This document shows positions 17,910-26,401 of a stretch of 64,000 nt of DNA, piece by piece. The notes beneath the pieces are model-generated. The model saw only the letters and a list, made by a program, of their open reading frames with translations. It did not search any database and was not told where the DNA came from. The DNA is from Bacillota bacterium (GTDB taxonomy: Bacteria; Bacillota; Clostridia; Acetivibrionales; DSM-1351). The first letter of the stretch is position 1. Every line of letters starts with the position of its first letter. The stretch covers positions 21,046 to 85,045 of the forward strand of contig JAEZUC010000090.1 in assembly GCA_023443515.1 (NCBI GenBank). The letters run 5' to 3'. The translations under genes were made by a program, and so were the position numbers.

Positions 17910-19086
17910 TTACATCACCCCCGAGTTCCTTGCTCTTTCTGAACTTATTAAATATCTTCTTAACCTTTTTAACCGCCTTTTGGAAAATGCTCGGTTTATC
18001 ACTCTTAACTACTATCATTGCATTTACAGGGTACTTTCTTTTTTTAAACACCCAAAACATCATCTTTACATTTTTATCTACCCAATCCTTTATCCGTGTT
18101 ACACCATGAGATACATTTGAGAAATCATTACCGATAAAGAAGTCACATCTGGCAGCAATATATGCGTCCTTAATAATCTCAATTCCTCTGCGCCGTACTA
18201 CCATGGGATTTTCCATATGATACACGGGTTCTTCGTTTTTTATCCTTTTACAATTTGTATATACCAGCATAGAGCCGTATTTGTCCTTATATTCTCTTAA
18301 TGTATCCTCGCAATCCGTAAGCAGGAATATTTTTTTTACATTATATTTATCTATATATTTCTTGATTTCCTTATGATAGATTACGTTAGGTTCCTTAAAC
18401 TTGCCCTTTTTAAAAAGCTTATATAATTTCTTTTTCTTTTTTTGCGTTTTTTGTTTATATTTTCTGTACACTTTATTCCAGTACTGATTACCATTTTTCT
18501 CAGGGTTCCTGGTGTCAAAGACCCTATCCTTTTCAGCTCTGCGTACATGAACTGCAAGAATAGGATGGTTGCCTTTAAGCCATGAATTATAAAAACCCTG
18601 AACTTCTGTTTCTATATCTGATTTCAGTTTTATATATTTACTGAAAAGGTATCGATATGACTGTTCGGCGCTCATTCCATACGTGGGATGGTTACTTTTC
18701 ACAAAAGGAATTAACTCATGTATATTAAAATAAACATCAGCTACTACAACATTTGCGTCGTTGCTTAGTAAGTCGCCGATATTTCTGTAAATCCAAGTAT
18801 CTTTATTCTGGTCTTCAACAAATAGATTTTCACAATCCCAAATTGGCGGGTAATAGGTGTACTCCGGCTTTGCTACATCATAAATAGAGTAATTGGATAC
18901 AGGTTCAAAATACAATTCAAAGCCGTTGGTCAGAATATAGCCATTATGCAGGCAGTGTGTAGGCCAGTATACAACCGGTATCCTATTGGTGAGTTCAGCT
19001 ACAAGAAGTTGGCCACATACATGATCTACATCTGCCCAAAGAATGTAACTCCAGGCCTTTATAAGCAGGAATCTGTCATTAGACAT
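17899..19086 (-). CDS. fucosyltransferase-like protein, copy 3 (lysine-rich insert)
   Basis: 395 residues, the longest copy. Same frame of conserved blocks (MSNDRFLLIK, DVDHVCGQ, RIPVVYW, FIGNDFSNVS). The donor motif is HVRRAEK (180-186), with Glu in place of the Asp at 185. Between about 195 and 235 there is a Lys/Arg-rich insert (KKKKK at about 214-218), and the C-terminus is again strongly basic, features the other copies lack. The start is ATG at 19086 with GAGGTGAT about 7 nt upstream; an upstream ATG at 19119 has no ribosome binding site. It is first of the three overlapping copies and follows a terminator after the protease gene, so it probably has its own promoter, which I could not place. 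Confidence 0.72.
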   Translation of the reverse strand: MSNDRFLLIKAWSYILWADVDHVCGQLLVAELTNRIPVVYWPTHCLHNGYILTNGFELYFEPVSNYSIYDVAKPEYTYYPPIWDCENLFVEDQNKDTWIYRNIGDLLSNDANVVVADVYFNIHELIPFVKSNHPTYGMSAEQSYRYLFSKYIKLKSDIETEVQGFYNSWLKGNHPILAVHVRRAEKDRVFDTRNPEKNGNQYWNKVYRKYKQKTQKKKKKLYKLFKKGKFKEPNVIYHKEIKKYIDKYNVKKIFLLTDCEDTLREYKDKYGSMLVYTNCKRIKNEEPVYHMENPMVVRRRGIEIIKDAYIAARCDFFIGNDFSNVSHGVTRIKDWVDKNVKMMFWVFKKRKYPVNAMIVVKSDKPSIFQKAVKKVKKIFNKFRKSKELGGDVIVK

Positions 19087-19161
19087 TTTTATTATCACCT
19101 CAATATAAATGCATTTCATGTTATTTTATGTAAGCCTTGACTGATATGTGATTATAAAAAT

Positions 19162-19199
19162 AAAAACCCTTGGGTAAATTAAAATTCCCTTGGGTTTGT
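19162..19199 (-). terminator. terminator between protease gene and glycosyltransferase genes
   Basis: Minus strand: AAACCC and GGG arms pair with CCC and GGGTTT around A-A mismatches, followed by a T-rich run. It would end the manC-to-protease transcript before copy 3. Confidence 0.65.
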
Positions 19200-19231
19200 T
19201 AACAGACGTGTAATATTCTACTTTTAAAACG

Positions 19232-20419
19232 CTACTCTTCTTCTTTTTCAAATAACTCAAGTATATAAGAATACACCTGCTCCAACTTATTATTGTTGTT
19301 ATAGTTAAAGATACGAGTCTCGTAGGAACTCTTAACATTAATGTCCGAAGAATTATTTAAACATATCTCTATATCAGCGTCCAACTCCTCTAATTCAGTA
19401 ATTTGTACATTGGTACTCTTCTGATTATAATATGTAAAAAGCAATATATCAGGAGAGAAGATTTCACATATATTATAGAAACTCTTTTTTACTGATGGAA
19501 ATTCACGGTTGGAGAAATGTCTACTGTTTATATACCCGTTGCAAAAGTCGGACTCATTTATATTCTCGTATACACATAAAGCATTATAACCATCATTCCT
19601 GAATTTGGTGATGAGTTCTTTTTCAAAACCATGTATACTATTATTGTAAACTAAAATAACAGGTATATCCGGCTCTTTAGGATTTCTAATGGACCGGATA
19701 CAATCCGTGTAGTTCTTTTTGTTAGCCCCTTGCTGTAATCTTTCTATAATTTCATGAAAACCCATATTGGGATTATTTATCAAAAGATTATATACATAAG
19801 CGGTAACCATTGGTGCTGCATAGCTGTTACATTCATTTGTCGCTTTTTCCGTTCCATCATACTTTTTCAGGTTGTGTTTTGCACATGAAGCTATATTTAT
19901 CCCGTCCATGCAATCAAAATTAAATGTATACTCGCCCTCTTTTAATATTTCTGTAAAATTACACCTTACTCCGATTACCTTTTCAAAAGAAGCCGGACAT
20001 GTAAAAATATTGCGATTGTTGCAGGCCGCAACAATTATTACATTTTTCTCAGATGCATATTCTACTGCTTCCTTTACTTCATTAAAATCTCTGTAATCTA
20101 CAGTGCCAAGACTCAAATTTACAATTCGTATACTGTTATCGGCGCACCATTTCAGTGCACGAATAAGTTGTGCTTTCATTCCGGTTCTTGAGCTTGAGTC
20201 CAATATTTTTATACTACTTATGTTAGCTTCAGGAGAATACTTTTTTATTATTGCGGCACAGGTTGTACCATGTGACGGTAAAAAAGGGTCATAACTCACC
20301 CTGTCACAGACTGTTAAATCATGAGTTATTTCCAAATTGTATTCAAGTTTACCCGTTTGATAAAGTTTCTCGTTAACCCCATCATCAATAACCGCAATAT
20401 TAATCGGCAAAGTATTCAT
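19232..20419 (-). CDS. subtilisin-like serine protease with a C-terminal alpha/beta-type domain
   Basis: 395 residues. The first about 215 form a compact S8 domain without a prodomain or signal peptide: Asp12 in AVIDDG, His50 in LPSHGTTCAA, oxyanion Asn134 in AACNNRN, and Ser199 in CNSYAAPMV. All triad residues are present, though the usual GTSMAAP is CNSYAAP. From about 235 a second domain (PVILVYNN start, strand-helix pattern) is not recognised. It appears cytoplasmic, so its target is probably a protein of the same pathway or a leader peptide. AGGAGG lies 14 nt before the ATG, slightly long. It sits between the epimerase and the glycosyltransferase copies on the same strand. Confidence 0.75.
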   Translation of the reverse strand: MNTLPINIAVIDDGVNEKLYQTGKLEYNLEITHDLTVCDRVSYDPFLPSHGTTCAAIIKKYSPEANISSIKILDSSSRTGMKAQLIRALKWCADNSIRIVNLSLGTVDYRDFNEVKEAVEYASEKNVIIVAACNNRNIFTCPASFEKVIGVRCNFTEILKEGEYTFNFDCMDGINIASCAKHNLKKYDGTEKATNECNSYAAPMVTAYVYNLLINNPNMGFHEIIERLQQGANKKNYTDCIRSIRNPKEPDIPVILVYNNSIHGFEKELITKFRNDGYNALCVYENINESDFCNGYINSRHFSNREFPSVKKSFYNICEIFSPDILLFTYYNQKSTNVQITELEELDADIEICLNNSSDINVKSSYETRIFNYNNNNKLEQVYSYILELFEKEEE

Positions 20420-20500
20420 CTTTGGTTTGACTTCCTCCTGCCCGCCATATTGTATAAACTACCAATTGTTCAAATAACTTACATACACTATACCATCCAT

Positions 20501-21553
20501 TTATTTTCTTTGCAAATGCCTTTTATACTCATTCCATTCAACAGTTCTTACAAGGCCCTCTCTGAATGGCTTAAAGGCTTTAAAGCCAAACTCAGAGCAA
20601 ATTTTGCTGATATCAAGTTGAACCTTGTCAGGGGATACCTTTATTTCATCAAAAGACTGCTTTTTCTCTCGGTTATCAAATGCGAGAGTGCTTCCGGTAA
20701 CAGAACATACTTCTTGTGCAAGTGTCTTTATACTAATACTGTCACGGCCTCCCACATTATATACAAAGTCTCTTCCATATGCAATTATATATAGAAGCAT
20801 CAGGGCACAGTCTGCTATATAGCAAAACGTCCTGATTTTACTTCCGTCATCCACCATTGAAATCTTTTTCTCTTCCAATGCACGCCTTATGAACTGACCA
20901 AGTACGCGTTCATCGTCCTCTTTGACTCCCGGACCGTAGGTCATGGATATTCTGGCTACCTTAGCCTTCACTCCCTCATAGTGTCTATATGCAAAGCACA
21001 TAGTTTCACCCATCCTTTTTGACTCCGAATATACCGCTCTTACATTTACCGGAGAACAAAAACCAGGGTAGCTTTCAGGGGTAGGAATATTGTCATTGTC
21101 AGGCTCCCCGTAGATTTCAGAGGAGCTCAGGAATAAGATAACCGCACTGTCCTCTTTAGCTTTTTGGAGTAGCTTCTCAGTAACTATAGTATTTAAGCAG
21201 ATTGTATCCGTATAGTTTCGTAAAAATTTACCGGGCTGTGCGTAGGTAGCACCATGTATAATATAGTCGGTTTTTTCTTTTAATTTATCAAAATCCAGGC
21301 TTGTTAAATCTTCTTGATCAAACCTGTAATTTTCTACAAATATATCAGCAAGCGCCTCGCAAGGTCTGCTTCTGCTGACAGCATGAATTTTAATCCCGCC
21401 GCCGTTCAATATATTGGCGAGATGAAGCATGTATATGATATAAGTTCCAATGAGTCCGTTGGCTCCTGTTATAAGAACTGTTTTATTATAAAGAGGAGAC
21501 AAGTCTATTTTTTTTAAATACTCCACACAATCCTCTTTTATATATTTATCCAA
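20501..21553 (-). CDS. NAD-dependent sugar-nucleotide epimerase/dehydratase
   Basis: About 350 residues of extended SDR type: LITGANGLIGTYI near 27-39, HGATYAQPG near 105, FLSSSEIYGEP near 142, catalytic YSESKRMGE near 175, and RISMTYGPG near 200. It is closest in pattern to UDP-glucuronate decarboxylase and dTDP-glucose 4,6-dehydratase. The exact substrate cannot be read. The start is taken as TTG at 21553, with AAAGGGGG 7 nt upstream; an ATG at 21571 lies before that ribosome binding site and overlaps the E1 beta stop. Follows the E1 alpha and beta genes directly, which suggests that the two activities act in one sugar pathway. Confidence 0.82.
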   Translation of the reverse strand: MDKYIKEDCVEYLKKIDLSPLYNKTVLITGANGLIGTYIIYMLHLANILNGGGIKIHAVSRSRPCEALADIFVENYRFDQEDLTSLDFDKLKEKTDYIIHGATYAQPGKFLRNYTDTICLNTIVTEKLLQKAKEDSAVILFLSSSEIYGEPDNDNIPTPESYPGFCSPVNVRAVYSESKRMGETMCFAYRHYEGVKAKVARISMTYGPGVKEDDERVLGQFIRRALEEKKISMVDDGSKIRTFCYIADCALMLLYIIAYGRDFVYNVGGRDSISIKTLAQEVCSVTGSTLAFDNREKKQSFDEIKVSPDKVQLDISKICSEFGFKAFKPFREGLVRTVEWNEYKRHLQRK

Positions 21554-21570
21554 AATGAGGCCCCCTTTCA

Positions 21571-22611
21571 TTACTTCATTAATTCAACAGCCTTATCACA
21601 TATAGTTTCGGAATCAGGATAAAAAGCCTTTTCCTGCAAATCTCCTGCAGGAGTAGGTATATCCGGACAGCAAACTCTGACAACAGGCTTTTTCAGTAAG
21701 TGAACGGCTTTTTCGGCAACAATTGCTGCTATTTCCGCAGCAACACCTCCGGTTTTCCATCCTGTATCTGTTATTATCAGTTTTCCGGTCTTTGTAAGGG
21801 ATTCAATAATTATATCCTCGTCTATGGGTTTTATTGTCCTTAAATCTATTACTTCTGCCGATATATTCTGAGTTTCAAGTTTTTCAGCCGCCTTCAGCGC
21901 TTCAACCAGCATATAGGATACTGCAACAATAGTAATATCTTTTCCTTTTTTTCTTACAACTCCCTTACCAAATGGTATTGAATACAGTGTATCCGGAACA
22001 TTGCCTACTGTTTTATATAGCCACCTATGCTCAACGAACAGGACAGGATTATTGTCTATAATGCTTGATATCAATAACCCTTTTGCATCGTAAGGTGTGG
22101 CAGGGGCAACAATTTTTAATCCCGGGGCATTCATAAGCATTCCCTGTAAACACTGGGAATGTTGGGCTCCCGACCCCCAGCCCCTAGCACTAACTGTTCT
22201 CACTACCAAAGGAACACTTACCTTTCCTCCTGTCATATAGCTCCATTTTGCTGCATGATTTACCAGTTGATCCAGTGATAGAAGTAAAAAATCCATTCTG
22301 CTGTGTACAAAAACAGGTCTTAATCCGGCCATTGCGGCTCCTGCCGCGATACCTGTCAGGGAGTTCTCTGCTATAGGTGTGTCAAAAACTCTGTCCTGTC
22401 CATACTTTTCATGCAGCCCTTTTGTTGTTCCAAATACTCCTCCGGGATCGTCAACGCCCTCTCCCATTATAAAAACCCTTGGATCCTTCGCAAGTGACTG
22501 ATCCAAAGCTTCATACAAAGCATCTTTATATGAAATCATCCTAGCATTTTCCGATTCATCTGTTATTATAAATTTATCCTGTTTCTCAACTTCGATTGTA
22601 GTCCAGGGCAT
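21571..22611 (-). CDS. 2-oxoacid dehydrogenase E1 beta-type subunit (transketolase C-terminal family)
   Basis: 346 residues: pyrimidine-binding domain with GEGVDDPGGVFG and DTPIAENSLTGIAAGAAM (catalytic Glu of the ENS motif near 81), RGWGSGAQHSQ near 144, then the transketolase C-terminal domain from about 220. It matches E1 beta subunits of pyruvate or acetoin dehydrogenase. AGGAGG lies about 9 nt before the ATG. It forms a pair with the E1 alpha gene 44 nt upstream. No E2 or E3 gene exists in the locus, and glycan genes surround it, so it is probably a decarboxylating carboligase for a modified sugar rather than part of a dehydrogenase complex; that is inference. Confidence 0.85.
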   Translation of the reverse strand: MPWTTIEVEKQDKFIITDESENARMISYKDALYEALDQSLAKDPRVFIMGEGVDDPGGVFGTTKGLHEKYGQDRVFDTPIAENSLTGIAAGAAMAGLRPVFVHSRMDFLLLSLDQLVNHAAKWSYMTGGKVSVPLVVRTVSARGWGSGAQHSQCLQGMLMNAPGLKIVAPATPYDAKGLLISSIIDNNPVLFVEHRWLYKTVGNVPDTLYSIPFGKGVVRKKGKDITIVAVSYMLVEALKAAEKLETQNISAEVIDLRTIKPIDEDIIIESLTKTGKLIITDTGWKTGGVAAEIAAIVAEKAVHLLKKPVVRVCCPDIPTPAGDLQEKAFYPDSETICDKAVELMK

Positions 22612-22654
22612 TTATAAATACCTCCTATCTGGTTTTAATCTATATAAATTTGAT

Positions 22655-23620
22655 TCAGTCAGCATAAACAAAATCTAGAAGTTCTTCAGGCTGGGGTTTA
22701 GGTGAAGCTACTGCAAATTCAAAGGCATCCTTTATCACCTTATCTATTACTTCTTGTATGGATTCTTCTAACGTCTCATTAATTATATCTCTGCATTTAA
22801 GATATTCTTTATACCATTTAATAGGGCACTTTGAAACCCAATAGTCATACTCCTCCTGAGACCTGTATCCCGCTCCTAAATCATCAACCGTTCCGATGTG
22901 ACCCTTCCACCTGTAACTTACACACTCTAGCAGGGTAGGCCCTTCGCCCTTCCTGCACCTTTCAACTGCCTTTTCTGCAAATGCTGAAACTTTAAGCACA
23001 TCATTTCCATCAATCTGGTATGCCGGTATTCCATATCCCTGAGCTATTTTATAAATATTATCTCCGGACTGTCGTTCTAATTGGCGTGAGTTTATGGCAT
23101 AGAAATTATTCTCACAAACATAAACCACAGGGAGTCTTTTTAGAGATGCAAAATTCAGACTCTCATGAAAGGTACCTTCGTCTGCTGCTCCATCTCCGAA
23201 AAAAACAGCAGTAACCCTGTCGTTTTTTTGAATCTTAGATGCAAGAGCAGTACCTGTACCAAGGGGTAAGTTGCCTCCAACTATGGCAGTGGAGCCATAA
23301 ATTCCTATATCCGGGGCCATCAGGTGCATGGAGCCTCCCCTACCGGAAGTACACCCTGTCTTACGAAGATACAACTCAGCTACCATTTGCTTGATATCTC
23401 CGCCTTTAGCGATATACTGAGCATGACTTCTATGGGTTCCAAAAAGGTAATCCTCCTTGCGTAGATTTATACAAACCCCTGCCGCAATTGCTTCCTGCCC
23501 TATAGACAAATGGATAGGAGTTTTCATCTCGTCATTTTTATATTCACCTTCAATTTTGCGTTCCACACTGCGTATGGTTTGCATAATTCTGTACAGCTCA
23601 ATAAGTCTCTCGTTTTCCAT
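22655..23620 (-). CDS. 2-oxoacid dehydrogenase E1 alpha-type subunit
   Basis: About 321 residues: ThDP-binding GDGAADEGTFHESLN near 164-178 followed by NNFYAI, preceded by HRSHAQYIAKG near 84 and the SGRGGSMHL loop near 110. These are the E1 alpha motifs. The phosphorylation-loop region and length are typical of bacterial pyruvate/acetoin E1 alpha. The start is ATG 23620, with GGAGG 9 nt away; a TTG at 23629 touches the ribosome binding site. It lies between a fucosyltransferase-like gene and E1 beta. Reaction and acceptor are unknown; see the beta subunit for context. Confidence 0.85.
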   Translation of the reverse strand: MENERLIELYRIMQTIRSVERKIEGEYKNDEMKTPIHLSIGQEAIAAGVCINLRKEDYLFGTHRSHAQYIAKGGDIKQMVAELYLRKTGCTSGRGGSMHLMAPDIGIYGSTAIVGGNLPLGTGTALASKIQKNDRVTAVFFGDGAADEGTFHESLNFASLKRLPVVYVCENNFYAINSRQLERQSGDNIYKIAQGYGIPAYQIDGNDVLKVSAFAEKAVERCRKGEGPTLLECVSYRWKGHIGTVDDLGAGYRSQEEYDYWVSKCPIKWYKEYLKCRDIINETLEESIQEVIDKVIKDAFEFAVASPKPQPEELLDFVYAD

Positions 23621-23668
23621 ATATCCCAACCTCCGAAAATTCCCTATATATATATACGCGTGGCTATG

Positions 23669-24493
23669 TTAGTAAAGCAAGGTTACTTCATGGTTCTGCC
23701 AATCTTTTAGCTCGTAAACAGCCCTGGATACATTTGAGAATCCATTTCCTATGAAATAGTCGCATTTTGCAGCAAGCCAAGTATCCTTTATTATTTCTAT
23801 TCCTTTTTGTCTGTTGTTTTCATATACTTGGAAGTGAACTCCCCCTCCATTTTTTAAAACCCTTTTACAATCGGTGTTGATTACCCTATCGCCGTAAATG
23901 TTTTTATACTCAGCCAATATATCTTTGCAGTCAGTCATTAGAAAAATGTAAGCATCCGGCCTATCTTTCAAATAAGAGTTTATTTTTGTCGGATAGAGTT
24001 GGTTCAATTCATGCAAATGGCTTACTTCCAAAATCTTGTCACTTCCTCTTATATGTACTGCAACCATAGGCTTACCTGCCATATTTTTATCATAGAAAGT
24101 ATTTATTTCCTTTTCAACTTCACGTCGCAACCTTATATATTTTTTGAGCATAAGTCTATAAATTTCCACTGAATTAAATCCAAAATATGGATAATCCTCC
24201 TCCATACGGCATATCATACACTCTATATCCGTGTATCTGTCAGCAACCTGTATATCCTTACTGTGATTAATATTTTCAAATAATTCATCCATACTATATT
24301 TTGATACCGGGAAAAAATACTGTTCAAAAGCATTTGATGTATCATCAGTACTGTAAATACTTTTACTTCCCCAGTAAATAACCGGTATCCTTTGTGTCAT
24401 TTCTGCAAGTAAAAGATTAGAAAGAGTGTGATGCATGTCATACCAAAAACCATCCCCGGTTGTCTTGATAAGTAAGAATTTCTCCTGCTTCAA
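23669..24493 (-). CDS. fucosyltransferase-like protein, copy 4 (intact donor motif, shorter)
   Basis: 274 residues, the most divergent of the four paralogues. It keeps KFLLIK, HHTLSNLLLAEMTQRIPVIYWG (about 21-42, given by position), the donor motif HIRGSDK (147-153), LMTDCKDIL and FIGNGFSNVS. It lacks about 35 residues before the donor motif compared with copies 1-3. It reads as a complete, probably active GT23-like enzyme. The start is TTG at 24493, with GGAGGG 7 nt upstream. It is separated from the other copies and lies between manC and E1 alpha, which suggests an older or different function within the pathway. Confidence 0.72.
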   Translation of the reverse strand: MKQEKFLLIKTTGDGFWYDMHHTLSNLLLAEMTQRIPVIYWGSKSIYSTDDTSNAFEQYFFPVSKYSMDELFENINHSKDIQVADRYTDIECMICRMEEDYPYFGFNSVEIYRLMLKKYIRLRREVEKEINTFYDKNMAGKPMVAVHIRGSDKILEVSHLHELNQLYPTKINSYLKDRPDAYIFLMTDCKDILAEYKNIYGDRVINTDCKRVLKNGGGVHFQVYENNRQKGIEIIKDTWLAAKCDYFIGNGFSNVSRAVYELKDWQNHEVTLLY

Positions 24494-24520
24494 ATTAAAA
24501 CCCTCCGCTACATCAGGTTA

Positions 24521-25594
24521 TTACAAGAAAATTTCATATCCCTTTTGTTTAAGTATTTCCACAAGGCTCTTGACTTCCTGCGCCTTTTCTCTTGGACAGA
24601 CAATAACAGCCTCATTTGTGCCGGCAACTATCATATTGTCCAGCCCTATTACCCCAATAAGGATTCCGTCGGCATAAATGACAGAATTGGTAGTTTGTAG
24701 AGCTATATAATCGCCCTTCCAGGAGTTACTGTCCTTATCTTTTTCCAGAGTTTCCGACAATGTATCAATACTCCCGATATCATACCATTCGAAGGAAGCC
24801 CTAATTACGTAAATATCGTCGCTTTTTTCCAGTACAGCACTGTCAAATGAAATATCCTGTAGTTCATTATATGCATTATCAATATATGTGTTAAAATTAT
24901 CACTTCCTAGCTGTGCAAGTGCATTTGTGATGGAGTTATAATGTTCAGGTATATATTGCTTAACCTGATTAATTATCGCCTTGGATGTTCCTGCCAAAAT
25001 CCCTCCATTCCACAAATAATCCCCTGACTCAAGCATTGAGCGGGCGATGTCTTCGCTTGGTTTTTCAGTGAACATTATAACCTTGAGTATTTGATTTTCT
25101 GACCCTGCTCCTATATCAACTTTTATATAACCATAGGCAGTAGAGGGATATGAGGGGCTAATTCCTATTACAACAAGACTATCCTTTTCCTCCGCTGCAC
25201 TAAACGCAAGATTTATTGTTTCTGAATAACCAAGCTCATCTTTGACATATCCGTCAGCCGGTACAAAACATAATATTGCTTCTCCCGGTTTTTTATCAAT
25301 AAGCATGGCTGTATATGCAATACATGCAGCAGTGTTTTTCTTCCGGGGTTCAGGAATTATATTTGAAAATGGAATTAAGTCCTTTACAACTTCCTTGGTC
25401 AATTCTACCAGAGTTTGATTTGTTACAATAAAACAATTGGATGGTGGAACGCTCCGGCATACACGGTTAATTGTCTGAACAAGCATACATTCGCCGTCAT
25501 CAACAGATATAAACTGCTTAGGCTTTTTTTCTTTTGACAGTGGCCATAGTCTTGTACCTGAGCCACCTGCCATAATAACGACAAATTTCTCCAT
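24521..25594 (-). CDS. manC: mannose-1-phosphate guanylyltransferase
   Basis: Makes GDP-mannose from mannose 1-phosphate and GTP; the substrate for Gmd. About 357 residues: nucleotidyltransferase signature MAGGSGTRLWPLSKEKKPKQ near 7-26 (loop GGxGTRLWPLSR-like), PADGYV near 108, FTEKP near 160, WNGGI near 180, WYDIGS near 275. It lacks the extra C-terminal isomerase domain of bifunctional ManC. The start is ATG 25594, with GGAG 8 nt upstream; an ATG at 25627 is upstream without a ribosome binding site. First gene of the minus-strand glycan operon, divergent from the SMR-type gene. Confidence 0.9.
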   Translation of the reverse strand: MEKFVVIMAGGSGTRLWPLSKEKKPKQFISVDDGECMLVQTINRVCRSVPPSNCFIVTNQTLVELTKEVVKDLIPFSNIIPEPRKKNTAACIAYTAMLIDKKPGEAILCFVPADGYVKDELGYSETINLAFSAAEEKDSLVVIGISPSYPSTAYGYIKVDIGAGSENQILKVIMFTEKPSEDIARSMLESGDYLWNGGILAGTSKAIINQVKQYIPEHYNSITNALAQLGSDNFNTYIDNAYNELQDISFDSAVLEKSDDIYVIRASFEWYDIGSIDTLSETLEKDKDSNSWKGDYIALQTTNSVIYADGILIGVIGLDNMIVAGTNEAVIVCPREKAQEVKSLVEILKQKGYEIFL

Positions 25595-25627
25595 CTCTAA
25601 ATCTCCAAAAATGTTATTATAATCCAT

Positions 25628-25700
25628 TTTATGTAAATTGCCTTAAAATGTTCATACGTATTTCTATAAATAATTAAGGATATAATATAATTTACATAAA
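25628..25700. promoter_or_regulatory. 12-bp inverted repeats bracketing a divergent promoter region
   Basis: TTTATGTAAATT (25628-25639) and its exact complement AATTTACATAAA (25689-25700) frame the 49-nt AT-rich space between manC and the SMR-type gene. Such paired half-sites can be operators of a shared regulator; no candidate regulator is nearby. Confidence 0.4.
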
Positions 25701-25722
25701 TTTTTTATATGGGAAGGCATAC

Positions 25723-26064
25723 ATGCAGGGTAAATATATATTTTTAACAATTTTAAATTCAGGACTTACCGTATTGGGACAGACACTGTGGAAAATCGGG
25801 CTTGAAAGAATGGAGGGCTACAGTTTAAAGTTGCTTTTGAACCCACTGATACTTGCGGGCGTTTTTGTTTACGGTGTTTCTACTGTTTTGTGGCTATATG
25901 TACTTTCCAAGCTACCTTTTTCAACTGCATATCCCCTTAACAGCATAGCTTATGCACTAAGTCTCTTTGTTGGTTTTTTTATTTTTAATGAGAATATCGA
26001 CCTCCGTAAAATATTAGGTACTGTACTCATTCTGGCCGGAGTTTTTTTTATAGCACGAGGGTAA
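25723..26064 (+). CDS. SMR/EamA-type small membrane transporter (flippase-like)
   Basis: 113 residues with four hydrophobic segments (about 4-20, 35-55, 60-83, 90-110). The pattern (GQTLWKIGL, STAYPLNSIAYALS, GTVLILAGVFFI) matches the small multidrug resistance / ArnE-ArnF group, some of which flip undecaprenyl-linked sugars. GGGAAGG lies about 5 nt before the ATG. It is divergent from manC at the edge of the glycan locus, so export of a lipid-linked sugar is reasonable but unproven. It could also be a general small-molecule exporter. Confidence 0.75.
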   Translation: MQGKYIFLTILNSGLTVLGQTLWKIGLERMEGYSLKLLLNPLILAGVFVYGVSTVLWLYVLSKLPFSTAYPLNSIAYALSLFVGFFIFNENIDLRKILGTVLILAGVFFIARG

Positions 26065-26070
26065 ATAAAG

Positions 26071-26099
26071 TTGAAATAATCAAACTAATATGATAATCT
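26071..26099 (+). promoter_or_regulatory. putative promoter of the leuS leader
   Basis: TTGAAA (26071-26076), 17-nt spacer, TAATCT (26094-26099). The -10 is imperfect; another candidate pair begins near 26108. Confidence 0.45.
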
Positions 26100-26124
26100 A
26101 ATATAGATTGTACTGTAAATTAAT

Positions 26125-26357
26125 TAATTACTTAATAAAGTTATGAAGCGGAGTAGTAAAAGAAAAATTCAGTCACTAAAGAGAGCTGCATACTTGGTGG
26201 AATTGCAGTTGACTACGTTCTTTGAACTCGCCGTGGAGCTGCTGATATAAAAATCAGCCGTAGGTCTTTCGTTACAAGACTTTTGAGTGAGCCTCCAGGG
26301 CTAACAAGAGTGGTACCGCGGATTAACCCGTCTCTTTTACTAAGAGACGGGTTTTTA
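26125..26357 (+). promoter_or_regulatory. T-box leader of leuS, Leu (CUC) specifier
   Basis: Stem I has an AAAGAGA bulge (near 26178) and an apical TGGTGGAA loop. The specifier CUC is at 26227-26229 in the context GAACTCG, followed by CCGT that can pair with GCGG upstream. The T-box AAGAGTGGTACCGCGG lies at 26306-26321. The terminator stem AACCCGTCTCTT / AAGAGACGGGTT (26325-26353) is followed by T residues. Uncharged tRNA(Leu) should stabilise the antiterminator and raise leuS expression. Confidence 0.92.
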
Positions 26358-26401
26358 TAAGTTTTTGATATTAATACTAATAAATTAAAGGAGTTGATTA
26401 A

